Positions 26,278 to 35,809 of a stretch of DNA of 64,000 bases are shown here, piece by piece. Origin of the DNA: Prolixibacteraceae bacterium UBA6029 (GTDB lineage Bacteria; Bacteroidota; Bacteroidia; Bacteroidales; Prolixibacteraceae). Under the pieces are notes generated by a model. That model searched no databases. It was not told the origin of the DNA and was given only the letters and a program-made list of their open reading frames with translations. The translations under genes were made by a program, and so were the position numbers. Numbering within the stretch: position 1 is the stretch's first letter; each line of letters begins with the position of its first letter. The stretch lies in NCBI GenBank assembly GCA_002429385.1, contig DIZL01000010.1:1-64000 (forward strand). Direction: 5' to 3'.

Positions 26278-27309
26278 TTAAGTTAATTCAGTGAAATAAT
26301 AAAAAACTCCGGTGGCAAGGATATTGAATATTGCCAGAGGCATCAATCCTTTCCATCCAAGGTTCATCAACTGGTCGTAACGAAACCGTGGTAATGTCCA
26401 TCTGACCCACATAAACAGGAAGATCATAAAGAAAACTTTTATGAAGAAGAAGAAAGTCCCGAGTAATGTAGCGACGTTTCCCGATAAGCCGATATGATCA
26501 ATAAAAGGCATATGGTATCCACCAAAATATAAGGTCACAATTACTGCCGACGATATAAACATATTAACATATTCAGCAAAAAGGTAGAACCCCAGTTTCA
26601 TCGAACTGTATTCCGTATGATATCCACCAATAAGTTCTGTTTCACATTCCGGAAGATCAAATGGAGCACGGTTGGTTTCAGCAAAGGCACAGATTATAAA
26701 AATCAGGAACCCTAACGGCTGATAGAAAACATTCCAATGCATGCCCTGCTGTTGATCAACTATTTCATGAAGGCTCAAAGTGCCAGTAGTTAGTATAAGG
26801 GCAATGATCGACATCCCCATGGCCAATTCGTAGCTGATCATCTGCGAAGCTGCACGGATGGAGCCAAGAAGAGCATATTTGTTATTTGAGGCCCAGCCTC
26901 CGAGCATAATGCCATAGACACCAATAGAAACCATGGCGAAAACATATAAAATACCAATATTCAAATCTGCAATCTGCATTGGGAATTCATGTCCAAAGAT
27001 GGTCAATGTCCCTCCCCATGGAATAACCACTCCCGTTAGCAAGGCAGTTGTCATCGCTATGGAAGGTCCCAGTATGAACATTTTTTTGTTGGCTGAAAGA
27101 GGAATGATCTCTTCCTTCATAAACATCTTAATGCCATCGGCAATTGGCTGCAATAGGCCAAAAATGCCTGCACGGTTTGGTCCGAGCCGGTCTTGCATAA
27201 AGGCTGCAACTTTTCGTTCACCATAGGTTGAATACATTGCTACAAGAAGTGTAACAAGTAATATGATGACCAAAAAGATGGTTTTATAAATATACATCGT
27301 CCAATCCAT
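26278..27309 (-). CDS. nuoH: NADH-quinone oxidoreductase subunit H
   Basis: A 343-residue membrane subunit at the quinone site. Conserved blocks are GluArgLysValAlaAlaPheMetGlnAspArgLeuGlyProAsnArg, AspGlyIleLysMetPheMetLysGlu, and AlaGluThrAsnArgAlaProPheAspLeuProGluCysGluThrGluLeu. The last is the acidic loop facing the quinone chamber. About eight helices, full length. Confidence 0.96.
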   Translation of the reverse strand: MDWTMYIYKTIFLVIILLVTLLVAMYSTYGERKVAAFMQDRLGPNRAGIFGLLQPIADGIKMFMKEEIIPLSANKKMFILGPSIAMTTALLTGVVIPWGGTLTIFGHEFPMQIADLNIGILYVFAMVSIGVYGIMLGGWASNNKYALLGSIRAASQMISYELAMGMSIIALILTTGTLSLHEIVDQQQGMHWNVFYQPLGFLIFIICAFAETNRAPFDLPECETELIGGYHTEYSSMKLGFYLFAEYVNMFISSAVIVTLYFGGYHMPFIDHIGLSGNVATLLGTFFFFIKVFFMIFLFMWVRWTLPRFRYDQLMNLGWKGLMPLAIFNILATGVFYYFTELT

Positions 27310-27362
27310 AACTGTTTTGTCTTTCGCGTGCTAGTTTGTTCTGCCTACAAGATACCTGAATT

Positions 27363-28325
27363 TTATTTCTCTATCTTAATTTTAGGATTATTCTCTTCAA
27401 TCAATAGCTTTTCGTAATGGTTTTGTGAGATGACCGAATGCCTTTCTATTTTTCTGGGACCTTCAATTATCCATTCATTTGGATTCTTTTTTTCAAAACG
27501 GCAATCGTTGCAAATGAATTCTTCCAGTTCGCCGTACTTATCCTTTCTTCCAGTTACACGAAGAACCTCATCTCCTTTCATCCAGAGAACTGTCTTTCCA
27601 CCGCATTTGGAGCATTCACGATGCGCATCCATAGGGTTTGTATACCATACACGGCTTTTAAACCTGAAGGTTTTGTCTGTGAGGGCTCCAACAGGACATA
27701 CATCAATCATATTTCCTGAGAAATCATTGTCAATAGCTTTCAGGATATAGGTGCTTATTTCTGAATGATCGCCACGGCCTAACACTCCATGCACCCTCTG
27801 GTCGGTTAACTGGTCGGCTACCTTAACACAACGATAGCATAGAATACAGCGGTTCATATTGAGTTTAATCTTATCACCGATATCGATCGGTTCGAAGGTC
27901 CTTCGCTCTTCTGTGGTTCGCGTTTCTTCAAGCCCGTGAACGTAGGATAAATCCTGAAGGTGACATTCACCTGCCTGGTCACATACCGGACAGTCCAGAG
28001 GATGGTTAAGCAGCAAAAACTCTGTAATAGCCCTTCTGTTGTCCATTACTTCAGGTGAAGTAATATTCTGAACCACCATTCCATCCTGAACAGTTGTGCG
28101 ACACGAGGGTACAAGTTTAGGCATAGGCCTTGGGTCTTTTGCCGATCCTTGTGCTACCTTAACCAGGCAACTTCGGCAATACCCGCCACTGCCTTCCAGT
28201 TTTGTGTAGTAACACATAGCTGGCGGAACCACACTGCCTCCGATCTTGCGGGCAGCATTCAGAATGGTTGTTCCTGATTCCACTTCAACCTCAATATTAT
28301 CTATGATTACTTTGACAAGGGACAT
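27363..28325 (-). CDS. nuoG: Short NuoG-type subunit (2Fe-2S and 4Fe-4S domain only)
   Basis: A 320-residue protein corresponding to the N-terminal part of NuoG. It has a 2Fe-2S site (Cys38, Cys50, Cys53, Cys75), the His-Cys3 cluster N5 (His108, Cys112, Cys115, Cys121), and a 4Fe-4S site (Cys160, Cys163, Cys166, Cys210). A short four-Cys zinc-ribbon-like segment follows (CysSerLysCys and CysAsnAspCys). The large molybdopterin-like domain of the 700-900-residue forms is missing. As all three electron-transfer clusters are intact and the gene sits in order, this looks like a natural short form rather than a broken gene. It overlaps nuoF by 19 bases. Confidence 0.9.
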   Translation of the reverse strand: MSLVKVIIDNIEVEVESGTTILNAARKIGGSVVPPAMCYYTKLEGSGGYCRSCLVKVAQGSAKDPRPMPKLVPSCRTTVQDGMVVQNITSPEVMDNRRAITEFLLLNHPLDCPVCDQAGECHLQDLSYVHGLEETRTTEERRTFEPIDIGDKIKLNMNRCILCYRCVKVADQLTDQRVHGVLGRGDHSEISTYILKAIDNDFSGNMIDVCPVGALTDKTFRFKSRVWYTNPMDAHRECSKCGGKTVLWMKGDEVLRVTGRKDKYGELEEFICNDCRFEKKNPNEWIIEGPRKIERHSVISQNHYEKLLIEENNPKIKIEK

Positions 28326-29614
28326 CGCTGTAATTTTATATGATCCTCAAACTCTTCGCGAAAATGGCGGATTGCACTGGCAACGGGCCATGCAGCAGCA
28401 TCTCCCAATGGACAAATCGTATTTCCTTCAATATGTTTTGCAATATCGGTAAGCAGGTCGATGTCTTTCATCGATCCTTTGCCACTTTCAATCCTGTACA
28501 ATATCTTTTCAATCCAACCGGTACCTTCACGGCATGGACTGCATTGTCCGCATGATTCATGATGGTAGAACCTCGAAAAGGTCAAAAGGTTTTTAACAAT
28601 ACAAGCAGTTTCATCCATGACAATAAATCCACCTGAACCTAACATCGTTCCGCTTTGGAAACCTCCATCAGACAGCGATTCATAACTCATCAGCCGGGGT
28701 TCTCCATTGGCTGTTCTCAGAATAAGTTCAGCCGGAAGAACAGGCACTGAAGAGCCTCCGGCGACTACGGCTTTAAGTTTTTTCCCATTAAGGATACCAC
28801 CACAATATTCATCACTGTAAATAAATTCCTTTACAGGCAAGCCAAGTTCTATTTCGTAAATGCCTGGCTTATTGATGTGCCCGCATGCCGAGATAAGTTT
28901 GGTCCCGTTACTATTTCCAATACCGATGGCAGCATAGGCATCAGCACCATTGTTCATGATCCAAGGAAGGTTTGCTATTGTTTCAACATTGTTCACAACA
29001 GTTGGGCAATTGTATAATCCGACAATAGCAGGGAAAGGTGGCTTGATCCTGGGATTGCCGCGCTTCCCTTCGAGTGATTCAATCAGTGCTGTTTCTTCAC
29101 CGCAGATGTATGCTCCTGCTCCGGGATGACAATGCAGATCAAGCGAATAACCGCTTCCAAGAATGTTTTCGCCAAGGAACCCGTTACGGTATGCTTCGTC
29201 AATGGCCTTTTCAATGATCCGAAGCACATAAAACAATTCACCCCTGATGTATATGTATGAAGAACGTGCACCTAATGCATACGATCCAAGGATCATGCCT
29301 TCAATCAGTTGATGAGGGTTCAATTGTCCAATGTGCCGGTCCTTGAATGTTCCCGGTTCACTTTCATCAAAATTGCATACAAAATAACGTGGATTATCCG
29401 TGCTCTTGTCGATAAACCCCCATTTCATTCCTGCAGGGAAGCCTGCTCCTCCACGGCCCCTAAGGCCAGACTTTTTAACTTCGGCTGTTACCTCGTCAGG
29501 AGTATAGTTTTTTAATGTTTTTTCAACGGCAGAATAACCTCCCAGTTTTCGGTATACCTCGTAACTGGCCAGTCCGGGAACGTTGATGTTATTTAAAAGG
29601 ATCTGTTTGGCCAT
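28307..29614 (-). CDS. nuoF: NADH-quinone oxidoreductase subunit F (NADH- and FMN-binding)
   Basis: A 435-residue subunit that oxidises NADH. The FMN/NADH site is GlyArgGlyGlyAlaGlyPheProAlaGlyMetLysTrp near residue 55. CysGlyGluGluThrAlaLeuIleGluSerLeuGluGlyLys follows. The 4Fe-4S N3 site is GluSerCysGlyGlnCysSerProCysArgGluGly plus the later Cys in AsnThrIleCysProLeuGly. It lies three bases after nuoE. Confidence 0.96.
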   Translation of the reverse strand: MAKQILLNNINVPGLASYEVYRKLGGYSAVEKTLKNYTPDEVTAEVKKSGLRGRGGAGFPAGMKWGFIDKSTDNPRYFVCNFDESEPGTFKDRHIGQLNPHQLIEGMILGSYALGARSSYIYIRGELFYVLRIIEKAIDEAYRNGFLGENILGSGYSLDLHCHPGAGAYICGEETALIESLEGKRGNPRIKPPFPAIVGLYNCPTVVNNVETIANLPWIMNNGADAYAAIGIGNSNGTKLISACGHINKPGIYEIELGLPVKEFIYSDEYCGGILNGKKLKAVVAGGSSVPVLPAELILRTANGEPRLMSYESLSDGGFQSGTMLGSGGFIVMDETACIVKNLLTFSRFYHHESCGQCSPCREGTGWIEKILYRIESGKGSMKDIDLLTDIAKHIEGNTICPLGDAAAWPVASAIRHFREEFEDHIKLQRCPLSK

Positions 29615-29617
29615 TAG

Positions 29618-30151
29618 TTAAAAGTATGGGTTAGTATGCGAACATTTATTTTCAGCCTGCCATTTTTCAAGGAGTTCGTCAGCTTTCTCAATAGTAATCT
29701 TTTCATGGTACTCGGTTCCTACCTGGATGACCGGGGCGTTTCCACAAGCAGCCAGACATTCTACAGTCTTCAGGCTAAACTTGCCGTCCGCAGTGGTCTC
29801 ACCGGGTTTGATACCCAACCGTTTCTCGAAATGAGCAAGGATTTCCTCCGAGCCTTTTAACCAGCAAGGACCCGTCTGGCAGACTTCAATCATGCAATTA
29901 CCGACAGGCTGAAGGTTGAACATGCTGTAAAAAGAGGCTACTTCATATACCTCGATGGGTTGAATATCGAGCAGCGAAGCCACGTAATCCATGATTTCGG
30001 CACTCAGCCATCCTTTATTTTCGGCCTGTGCGATATGCAAAACCGGAAGTATTGCTGACTTTTGTTTGCCTTGAGGGTACCGGTTTATAATCCGGTTCAC
30101 AAGAGACAGTGTTTCGCTGTTAAACTCAGTATTGTTCTTATTGTTCTGCAT
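29618..30151 (-). CDS. nuoE: NADH-quinone oxidoreductase subunit E (2Fe-2S)
   Basis: A 177-residue thioredoxin-like ferredoxin subunit. Cluster N1a ligands appear as CysGlnThrGlyProCys and CysLeuAlaAlaCysGlyAsnAlaPro. The N-terminal helical bundle includes TyrProGlnGlyLysGlnLysSerAla and the GluValAlaSerPheTyrSerMetPhe motif. Partner of NuoF in the NADH module. Confidence 0.95.
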   Translation of the reverse strand: MQNNKNNTEFNSETLSLVNRIINRYPQGKQKSAILPVLHIAQAENKGWLSAEIMDYVASLLDIQPIEVYEVASFYSMFNLQPVGNCMIEVCQTGPCWLKGSEEILAHFEKRLGIKPGETTADGKFSLKTVECLAACGNAPVIQVGTEYHEKITIEKADELLEKWQAENKCSHTNPYF

Positions 30152-30261
30152 TTATATTTTTCGGTTATTTCTATTTAATTTCCAGTCAGTTAAAATTGGT
30201 TGTAAAGATATCTCGCTACGATTTTCCTTTTCCCTTTTTCCTTTTCTCCCTGCTCCTTGCC

Positions 30262-31497
30262 CTATGCATCCAACTCCCCTGCAATCACATTCATAGAACT
30301 CATGGTAAGCACTGCATCGGATAACATGTTCCCGATCACCATCTCAGGATAAGCCTGGTAATAAATAAAACATGGCCGGCGAAAATGCAACCTCGAAGGG
30401 GTGCGTCCGCCATCGCTCACCAGGTAAAATCCCAGTTCTCCGTTAGCTGCCTCGATGCTATGATAAACCTCTCCGGCCGGAATATCTGTCTCACCCATGA
30501 CTATCTTGAAATGCCAGATAAGCGCTTCCATGTTATTGTAAACCTTCTCTTTGGGAGGAAGCACAAACCTTGGATCTTTTGCATAATAAGTATCTTTATC
30601 TGCAATCTTATCTAATTTAATTAATGCCTGTTCAATAATGCTTAAACTCTGCCACATTTCTTCCTGACGAACCATGAAACGGTCGTATGTGTCACCGCTT
30701 TGTCCAACCGGAATACTGAAATCAAAATCCTCATACGAGCAATACGGATTCATCACGCGAACATCGTAATCAACCCCGCAGGCACGCAGATTGGGTCCCG
30801 TGAATCCGTAAGCAAGGGCCCGATCTGCCGAAAAGGGGCCGACATTAATCGTGCGATCCATAAATATACGGTTGCGGGCCAGCAACTTTTCAAATTCCTT
30901 TAATTTGACAGGAAATGATTTCAGGAAAAGGCGAATCTTATCCCATGCCTTAGCACTGAAATTACGTTCAAAGCCTCCAATGCGTCCCATATTGGTGGTC
31001 AGCCTTGACCCACATATTTCCTCATAAATCTCATAAATGAATTCTCTATCCTGAAACAGGTAGGTGAACCCGGTAAGCGCACCACTGTCAACACCAATTA
31101 CACTATTACAAACCAGGTGATCTGCAATACGGGCCAGCTCCATCACTACAATACGAAGGTAATCTACCCTCTTTGGTGTTTCTATACCCAGTAATTTCTC
31201 AACCGTCATATGCCAGCCCATGTTGTTTAATGGCGCTGAGCAATAGTTTAACCGATCGGTGAGGGGTGTGATCTGGTAAAAAGGTCGGCGTTCAGCTATC
31301 TTCTCGAATGCCCGGTGGATATAGCCAATGGTTTGCTCCGTTTCGACAATAAACTCCCCGTCCATCAGCATAACATTCTGAAATACCCCATGCGTGGCCG
31401 GGTGGGTTGGGCCAACATTCAGTGTGTTGTATTCCTTGTGTTCCACTGAACTTACAATGTCTTTATCCCAATATTCAGTATGTTGTCCTTTTGCCAT
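30262..31497 (-). CDS. nuoD: NADH-quinone oxidoreductase subunit D
   Basis: A 411-residue 49-kDa-type subunit of the quinone-binding module. Landmarks are AsnValGlyProThrHisProAlaThrHisGly near the start, IleAlaAspHisLeuValCysAsnSerVal, and ArgThrProSerArgLeuHisPheArgArgProCys near the end. I start at the ATG 31497 (MetAlaLysGlyGlnHis). An upstream start at 31533 would run into the 7-bp repeat between nuoC and nuoD. C and D are separate genes here, not fused. Confidence 0.94.
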   Translation of the reverse strand: MAKGQHTEYWDKDIVSSVEHKEYNTLNVGPTHPATHGVFQNVMLMDGEFIVETEQTIGYIHRAFEKIAERRPFYQITPLTDRLNYCSAPLNNMGWHMTVEKLLGIETPKRVDYLRIVVMELARIADHLVCNSVIGVDSGALTGFTYLFQDREFIYEIYEEICGSRLTTNMGRIGGFERNFSAKAWDKIRLFLKSFPVKLKEFEKLLARNRIFMDRTINVGPFSADRALAYGFTGPNLRACGVDYDVRVMNPYCSYEDFDFSIPVGQSGDTYDRFMVRQEEMWQSLSIIEQALIKLDKIADKDTYYAKDPRFVLPPKEKVYNNMEALIWHFKIVMGETDIPAGEVYHSIEAANGELGFYLVSDGGRTPSRLHFRRPCFIYYQAYPEMVIGNMLSDAVLTMSSMNVIAGELDA

Positions 31498-31523
31498 AAA
31501 ACAAAGTGAAAAGTCAAAATATC

Positions 31524-31565
31524 CAATATTCAATATTCAATAACCAATATTCAATAACCAATAAT
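31524..31565. repeat. 7-bp tandem repeat between nuoC and nuoD
   Basis: Six consecutive units of the heptamer CAATATT / CAATAAC / CAATAAT lie in the short spacer between nuoC and nuoD. Being inside an operon, it may affect the spacing or stability of the message, but no function is shown. Confidence 0.8.
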
Positions 31566-31574
31566 CAAACTACC

Positions 31575-32084
31575 TTATCGCCCAAACATGCTGTCATCTT
31601 TATCATCACGTGTCTGATCTTCCAATGGAAATTCTTTTCTCATAGGAAAGTCAGTCATGTCATCCATATTTAAAATGCGTTTCATGTTCGGGTGCCCTTC
31701 AAAGATAATTCCAAAGAAGTCGTACGTTTCACGTTCCATCCAATTGGCTGCCGGCCAGATTGTTGTTGCTGTGGTTATTACCGGGTGATCAATATCAGTG
31801 GCTGTTTTAATCCGTATCCTGTGGTTATTTACAAAACTATGCAAATGATACACCACACCCAGTTGATTCTTTTCAGGGTAATGCATGCCGCAAAGAGTGG
31901 TTAAAAAGTTATACTGGAGCTCTTTGTCTTGGTATAAGTATAACAGGACATCATGAATAAACTCTTTCTGAACAGTTATGCATAACATGTCGGACATTAC
32001 CTCTTCTTTCGCTATTGCATCAAAGAATTGGGTCTTTAGTTTTTTTACAACTAACTGATCTCTTTCCGGATTGGACTGGTACAC
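31575..32084 (-). CDS. nuoC: NADH-quinone oxidoreductase subunit C
   Basis: A 169-residue 30-kDa-type subunit. The family signature is GluArgGluThrTyrAspPhePheGlyIleIlePheGluGlyHisProAsnMetLysArgIleLeu near residue 125. The end MetArgLysGluPheProLeuGlu is also typical. It binds NuoD in the peripheral arm. The gene starts 68 bases after nuoB ends. Confidence 0.94.
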   Translation of the reverse strand: MYQSNPERDQLVVKKLKTQFFDAIAKEEVMSDMLCITVQKEFIHDVLLYLYQDKELQYNFLTTLCGMHYPEKNQLGVVYHLHSFVNNHRIRIKTATDIDHPVITTATTIWPAANWMERETYDFFGIIFEGHPNMKRILNMDDMTDFPMRKEFPLEDQTRDDKDDSMFGR

Positions 32085-32152
32085 AATTATCGTTATTTGG
32101 CTGGATCACTTTACTCCTGATACTCATATCAAAATTGAATCAGGCAGAAAAG

Positions 32153-32710
32153 CTATTCCATATTGTATTTTTTCATTAGATCGTTATATTCCTGTGAATT
32201 GCGCCTTCTAAGCGATTCGTTGCCGACCAATTCCTGAATTTTCAGGATTCCGTCGATAATTTGCTCCGGACGCGGAGGACAACCTGGCACATAAACGTCA
32301 ACCGGAATGATCCTGTCGATGCCCTGTAAAACGCTGTAGGTATCAAAGACACCGCCGCTCGAAGCGCAGGCTCCAACTGCGATTACCCATTTAGGCTCGG
32401 CCATTTGTATATAGACTTCTCGCAACACCGGTCCCATTTTCTTTGCAACGGTTCCCATAACCATCAGCAGGTCGCTCTGACGTGGCGAAAAGCTTAACCT
32501 TTCTGAACCAAAACGTCCAAGATCGTAATGTGAGGCCATAGTTGCCATGAATTCAATGCCACAGCAGGAAGTAGCGAAGGGGAGAGGCCATAGCGAATTT
32601 TTACGGGCCAGACCTACAGCCTTTTCCATTGATGTGGCAAAAAAACCTTTGCCGGTATAGCCTTCAGGCATTTCGGCAATTTCTATCGTTGAAATTTGTT
32701 TTTCAGACAT
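32153..32710 (-). CDS. nuoB: NADH-quinone oxidoreductase subunit B (cluster N2)
   Basis: A 185-residue subunit holding the terminal 4Fe-4S cluster N2. Ligands are in AlaThrSerCysCysGlyIleGluPhe (the tandem Cys pair), GlyAlaCysAlaSerSerGlyGly and ValProGlyCysProProArgPro. It passes electrons to quinone at the NuoB/NuoD/NuoH junction. Second gene of the operon. Confidence 0.96.
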   Translation of the reverse strand: MSEKQISTIEIAEMPEGYTGKGFFATSMEKAVGLARKNSLWPLPFATSCCGIEFMATMASHYDLGRFGSERLSFSPRQSDLLMVMGTVAKKMGPVLREVYIQMAEPKWVIAVGACASSGGVFDTYSVLQGIDRIIPVDVYVPGCPPRPEQIIDGILKIQELVGNESLRRRNSQEYNDLMKKYNME

Positions 32711-32733
32711 AATACAGGTGCTTAATTCTTTCC

Positions 32734-33096
32734 TTATTTCTTATCCCATTTCAAAGCGCCCTTAAGTAGAATATATATAAAACCTGCAAGAACAAGAATA
32801 ATAAATAAAAACATATCTATAAAACCTTCTTTCCCAAGGGTTTTAAAGTTCACTGACCAAGGGTACATAAATATCACTTCAACATCAAATAGTACATAGA
32901 GAATGGCAATCAGGAAATATTTAACCGAAAAAGGACTGCGGGCGTTTCCCATCCCTTCGATTCCACATTCAAAATTCTCCAGTTTCTCACGTGAAAAACG
33001 CTTTGGACCCAAAAAATGAGTCAAAAGCATCGTGGATATAACAAACCCAAGAACTACTAATGATTGAATTAATACAGGAATATAATCTTGCGGCAT
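32734..33096 (-). CDS. nuoA: NADH-quinone oxidoreductase subunit A
   Basis: A 120-residue three-helix subunit. [12 protein letters not shown] is the conserved first loop. [11 protein letters not shown] holds the conserved acidic pair of helix 2. It is the first gene of a 13-kb, 14-gene operon in the canonical A-to-N order. Confidence 0.95.
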   Translation of the reverse strand: MPQDYIPVLIQSLVVLGFVISTMLLTHFLGPKRFSREKLENFECGIEGMGNARSPFSVKYFLIAILYVLFDVEVIFMYPWSVNFKTLGKEGFIDMFLFIILVLAGFIYILLKGALKWDKK

Positions 33097-33147
33097 CTTT
33101 TTGACTTTATGTTGATATCATAAACGATTCTGATATCCATTTGTTCA

Positions 33148-33178
33148 TAAAAATAGTACATTAACATTGAAAAGCAAA
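33148..33178 (-). promoter_or_regulatory. Candidate promoter of the nuo operon
   Basis: On the minus strand, TTTG (33175-33178) lies 19 bases before TATTTTTA (33148-33155). These fit the Bacteroidota -33 TTTG and -7 TAnnTTTG elements except for the last base. The implied transcript start is about 45 bases before the nuoA start codon. Confidence 0.35.
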
Positions 33179-33208
33179 GGTCGAAGCGATTACTTATTAT
33201 ACTATAAA

Positions 33209-33246
33209 TAAAAAAGCAATACACCCGAATGGATATGCTGCTTTTC
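33209..33246 (-). terminator. Intrinsic terminator after pssA
   Basis: Read on the minus strand, a stem starting AAAGCAGC and ATATCC closes over the loop ATTC with GGGTGT and TTGCTTT, followed by a T-run. It lies directly beyond the pssA stop and separates the phospholipid operon from nuoA. Confidence 0.7.
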
Positions 33247-33263
33247 TACTGTCTTTTATTGTT

Positions 33264-34016
33264 TTATTTTGTCCCTGCCAGATAGGTAATTCCTGAGAGC
33301 AATACATACCAGATTATAATCAGTGGTAAGGCATAAAGCTGCAGGAAGATCAGCATGAGTATGGTTGTTCCCAAAAAAAAATAGCGAAGGGCATTCTCTC
33401 TAAGGTTCAGGTTTTTGAATTTCAGGTTGAACATCGGGAGTTCGGAAACCATCAGGAATGAACAAATAAATATAGCTGAAAGTAGGGTGTATTTGTTAAG
33501 GATGACTGGGATGATACTTTGATTGGTTCCCAGTTCGAGAATCAATCCCAGCGATGCAAAGAAAATGGCATTGGCCGGTATAGGCATACCCAGAAACTGT
33601 TCACTCTGCCGGTCATCGGTATTGAATTTGGCAAGGCGGAAAGCTCCGGCAACAGGTAATACCAGGCTGGTAAATAGTACAATCCATTGGCTGTAGTTCC
33701 CTTCGATATCTTGTATCCGTTGAACTTTTCCGAATAATGTTAGCTGAATCATAGTGAAGACGATGGCAGCAGGAGCAAGTCCGAAAGATACCAGGTCGGC
33801 CAGTGAATCCAACTCCTTACCGATAGAGGAATAGGCTTTCAGTAAGCGGGCCGAAAATCCGTCGAGAAAATCGAATACTGCCGCAGCGAATATAAATACA
33901 GAGGCCCAGCCCAATTGACCATCGACGGCAAAGAATACAGATAAGCTGCCACAGACCAGATTCATGGCTGTGATGGTATTAGGAACCCAGAAGAATATAT
34001 TGCTTATGCGGCTCAT
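33264..34016 (-). CDS. pssA: CDP-diacylglycerol-serine O-phosphatidyltransferase
   Basis: A 250-residue membrane enzyme that makes phosphatidylserine from CDP-diacylglycerol and serine. The CDP-alcohol phosphotransferase motif is complete: AspGlyPheSerAlaArg, then Gly eight residues on, then GluLeuAspSerLeuAlaAspLeu (residues about 50-75). Six to eight helices. It overlaps psd by four bases, so the two steps to phosphatidylethanolamine are coupled. Confidence 0.93.
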   Translation of the reverse strand: MSRISNIFFWVPNTITAMNLVCGSLSVFFAVDGQLGWASVFIFAAAVFDFLDGFSARLLKAYSSIGKELDSLADLVSFGLAPAAIVFTMIQLTLFGKVQRIQDIEGNYSQWIVLFTSLVLPVAGAFRLAKFNTDDRQSEQFLGMPIPANAIFFASLGLILELGTNQSIIPVILNKYTLLSAIFICSFLMVSELPMFNLKFKNLNLRENALRYFFLGTTILMLIFLQLYALPLIIIWYVLLSGITYLAGTK

Positions 34017-34675
34017 GAGTTTAATTCACCAATGATGGTTTGCGAGCCTTTGACTTTGTCTTTAAGTTTAATGTTTAGCTTAGTTCCGACCGGAAGATAG
34101 AGGTCGACACGTGAGCCAAAACGTATAAAACCCAGTTCTGTGGATTGGTCAACTGTGTCCCCAACCGTAACGTAGTTGATGATGCGGCGTGCCATGGCAC
34201 CGGCAACCTGACGCATTACGATTTCACGTCCGTCTTTAATCTTCACTGCTGTGGTAGTCCGTTCGTTTTCTTCAGCCGATTTGTCTTTAAAAGCAGCGTA
34301 GAACTCACCATCCTTGTGTTTCATATAAGTTACCTCGCCCGGAACAGGGATCCAGTTAATATGTACATTGGTGGGCGACATAAATATAGAAACCATCAGA
34401 CATTTGGTATTCAGATATTCATTTTCAACTGTTTCACGAATATCACAGATCTTTCCGTCTGCGGGCGATAAAATGATATTTTCATTTTGGGAGATCTTGC
34501 GTGTTGGATGCCTGAAGAATTGAATAACCAGTATATAGATAACTGTAGTTACTGCCAATGCTCCAACTTTTAACGCAGTGTCGGTAATAAAAAACCATGA
34601 CAATAGTATGAGACCTGCAAGAATTGCAGTGGCATAACTAATGGTTCCGATGCCGGCTTTATGAACTTTCATCAT
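34013..34675 (-). CDS. psd: Phosphatidylserine decarboxylase (short form)
   Basis: A 220-residue decarboxylase of the short type. An N-terminal hydrophobic hairpin (about 12-50) is followed by SerProAlaAspGlyLysIle and ValHisIleAsnTrpIleProValProGlyGluVal. The self-cleavage site is near residue 185 in ArgPheGlySerArgValAsp. The Ser becomes the pyruvoyl cofactor, and the Gly-Ser bond is cut. Here the tetrapeptide is PheGlySerArg, as in other Bacteroidota short forms, rather than LeuGlySerThr. It converts phosphatidylserine to phosphatidylethanolamine. Confidence 0.92.
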   Translation of the reverse strand: MMKVHKAGIGTISYATAILAGLILLSWFFITDTALKVGALAVTTVIYILVIQFFRHPTRKISQNENIILSPADGKICDIRETVENEYLNTKCLMVSIFMSPTNVHINWIPVPGEVTYMKHKDGEFYAAFKDKSAEENERTTTAVKIKDGREIVMRQVAGAMARRIINYVTVGDTVDQSTELGFIRFGSRVDLYLPVGTKLNIKLKDKVKGSQTIIGELNS

Positions 34676-34772
34676 TAACTCTTAGATTTGGCCACAAAAG
34701 TAGTAAATTATTGAGCTTTTTGGCAGTCTTTGGGATATAAAGAAAACAAAAATTGAACTTTCAAACAGATGA

Positions 34773-35597
34773 CTATTCAATAAATAGTTTCAGGTACACT
34801 ACGATTACAGGGGCTGCAAAAAATAAGGAATCAAAACGATCGAGAACGCCACCGTGTCCCGGCAGAATATTTCCACTGTCCTTGATCCCAAAATAACGTT
34901 TGAACATCGATTCGGTCAAGTCGCCAAAGGTAGATGACACAATCGTTAAGATGCTGATTGCAATCCAATGAATGATCCTGATTTCAGGAATTATTGTGGA
35001 GATAAAAAATGATGCACCAATTGCAATTAATGTTCCGCCAATGGCGCCTTCCCAGGATTTTTTAGGTGAGATCCGTTCAAAGAGCCGGTGTTTTCCAATT
35101 GAAACTCCCACCAGGTAGGCTCCGGAATCATAAGTCCATATTAGTCCAAATAAGGCAATCAGCAACCTTGGAGTATAGGAGTTGCTGTTTAAAAATTCTG
35201 GAAATACCAGAAAATTTACCAGTGACAAGGGGATGGCCAGATAGATGATACTTAAAATAGTTACAGCGATATTTTCAGCAGGCTTTTCCTGTTTCCGATA
35301 AAGTTCAGCGGCCATTATGACCAGGATGAGTGGAAACAATGCTAAAAAATATTTGATTCCAATAGTACCACCAGCTATCAGGAAGGTAGTCAGAAAGAAA
35401 AGAATGGAGATTGAATAGCTCAGGAATCGGTTCGGTTTAACTTCTGATTGCCGGAATAAACTGAGATACTCTTTAATACTCCCAATTAAAATCAGAAGAA
35501 ACAGAAGCGCATAAGTATACTCACTCGCCCAAATAGCAGTCAGCATTACCAAAACAAAAACGATTCCGGTTATCGTTCGTGTCATTAATTTCTTCAA
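34773..35597 (-). CDS. cdsA: Phosphatidate cytidylyltransferase
   Basis: A 274-residue membrane enzyme forming CDP-diacylglycerol, the substrate of PssA two genes on. About eight helices. The C-terminal signature is clear: SerThrPheGlyAspLeuThrGlu, MetPheLysArg, then GlyIleLysAspSerGly and LeuProGlyHisGlyGlyValLeuAspArgPheAspSer. Its start overlaps the preceding DUF2007 stop by four bases. Confidence 0.95.
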   Translation of the reverse strand: MKKLMTRTITGIVFVLVMLTAIWASEYTYALLFLLILIGSIKEYLSLFRQSEVKPNRFLSYSISILFFLTTFLIAGGTIGIKYFLALFPLILVIMAAELYRKQEKPAENIAVTILSIIYLAIPLSLVNFLVFPEFLNSNSYTPRLLIALFGLIWTYDSGAYLVGVSIGKHRLFERISPKKSWEGAIGGTLIAIGASFFISTIIPEIRIIHWIAISILTIVSSTFGDLTESMFKRYFGIKDSGNILPGHGGVLDRFDSLFFAAPVIVVYLKLFIE

Positions 35598-35800
35598 AGG
35601 ATTAAATCTTTTAAAAGTTCTACAGCATTTACCTTATAATCCTGATGAACCCATACTTCCACTTGTCCGATCGATGGAAATGTGGTGTCATGTTCGTTGA
35701 GAAGAACACAATCGATTTCTTCGTTTTCAAGTATTTCCCTGGCTATTTCGGCCTGAAAGTTATGTTCGGTGCTATATACACAAACCCAATCCTTTTCCAT
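35594..35800 (-). CDS. DUF2007 small protein
   Basis: A 68-residue alpha/beta protein of the DUF2007 family, named putative signal-transducing protein. It begins GluLysAspTrpValCysValTyrSerThr and has the motif GluIleAlaArgGluIleLeuGluAsnGluGluIleAsp, ending ValTrpValHisGlnAspTyr. The fold resembles PII-like ferredoxin folds. No role is known. It is embedded in the ftsH-cdsA operon, overlapping cdsA. Confidence 0.85.
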   Translation of the reverse strand: MEKDWVCVYSTEHNFQAEIAREILENEEIDCVLLNEHDTTFPSIGQVEVWVHQDYKVNAVELLKDLIL

Positions 35801-35809
35801 AATGTAGTT

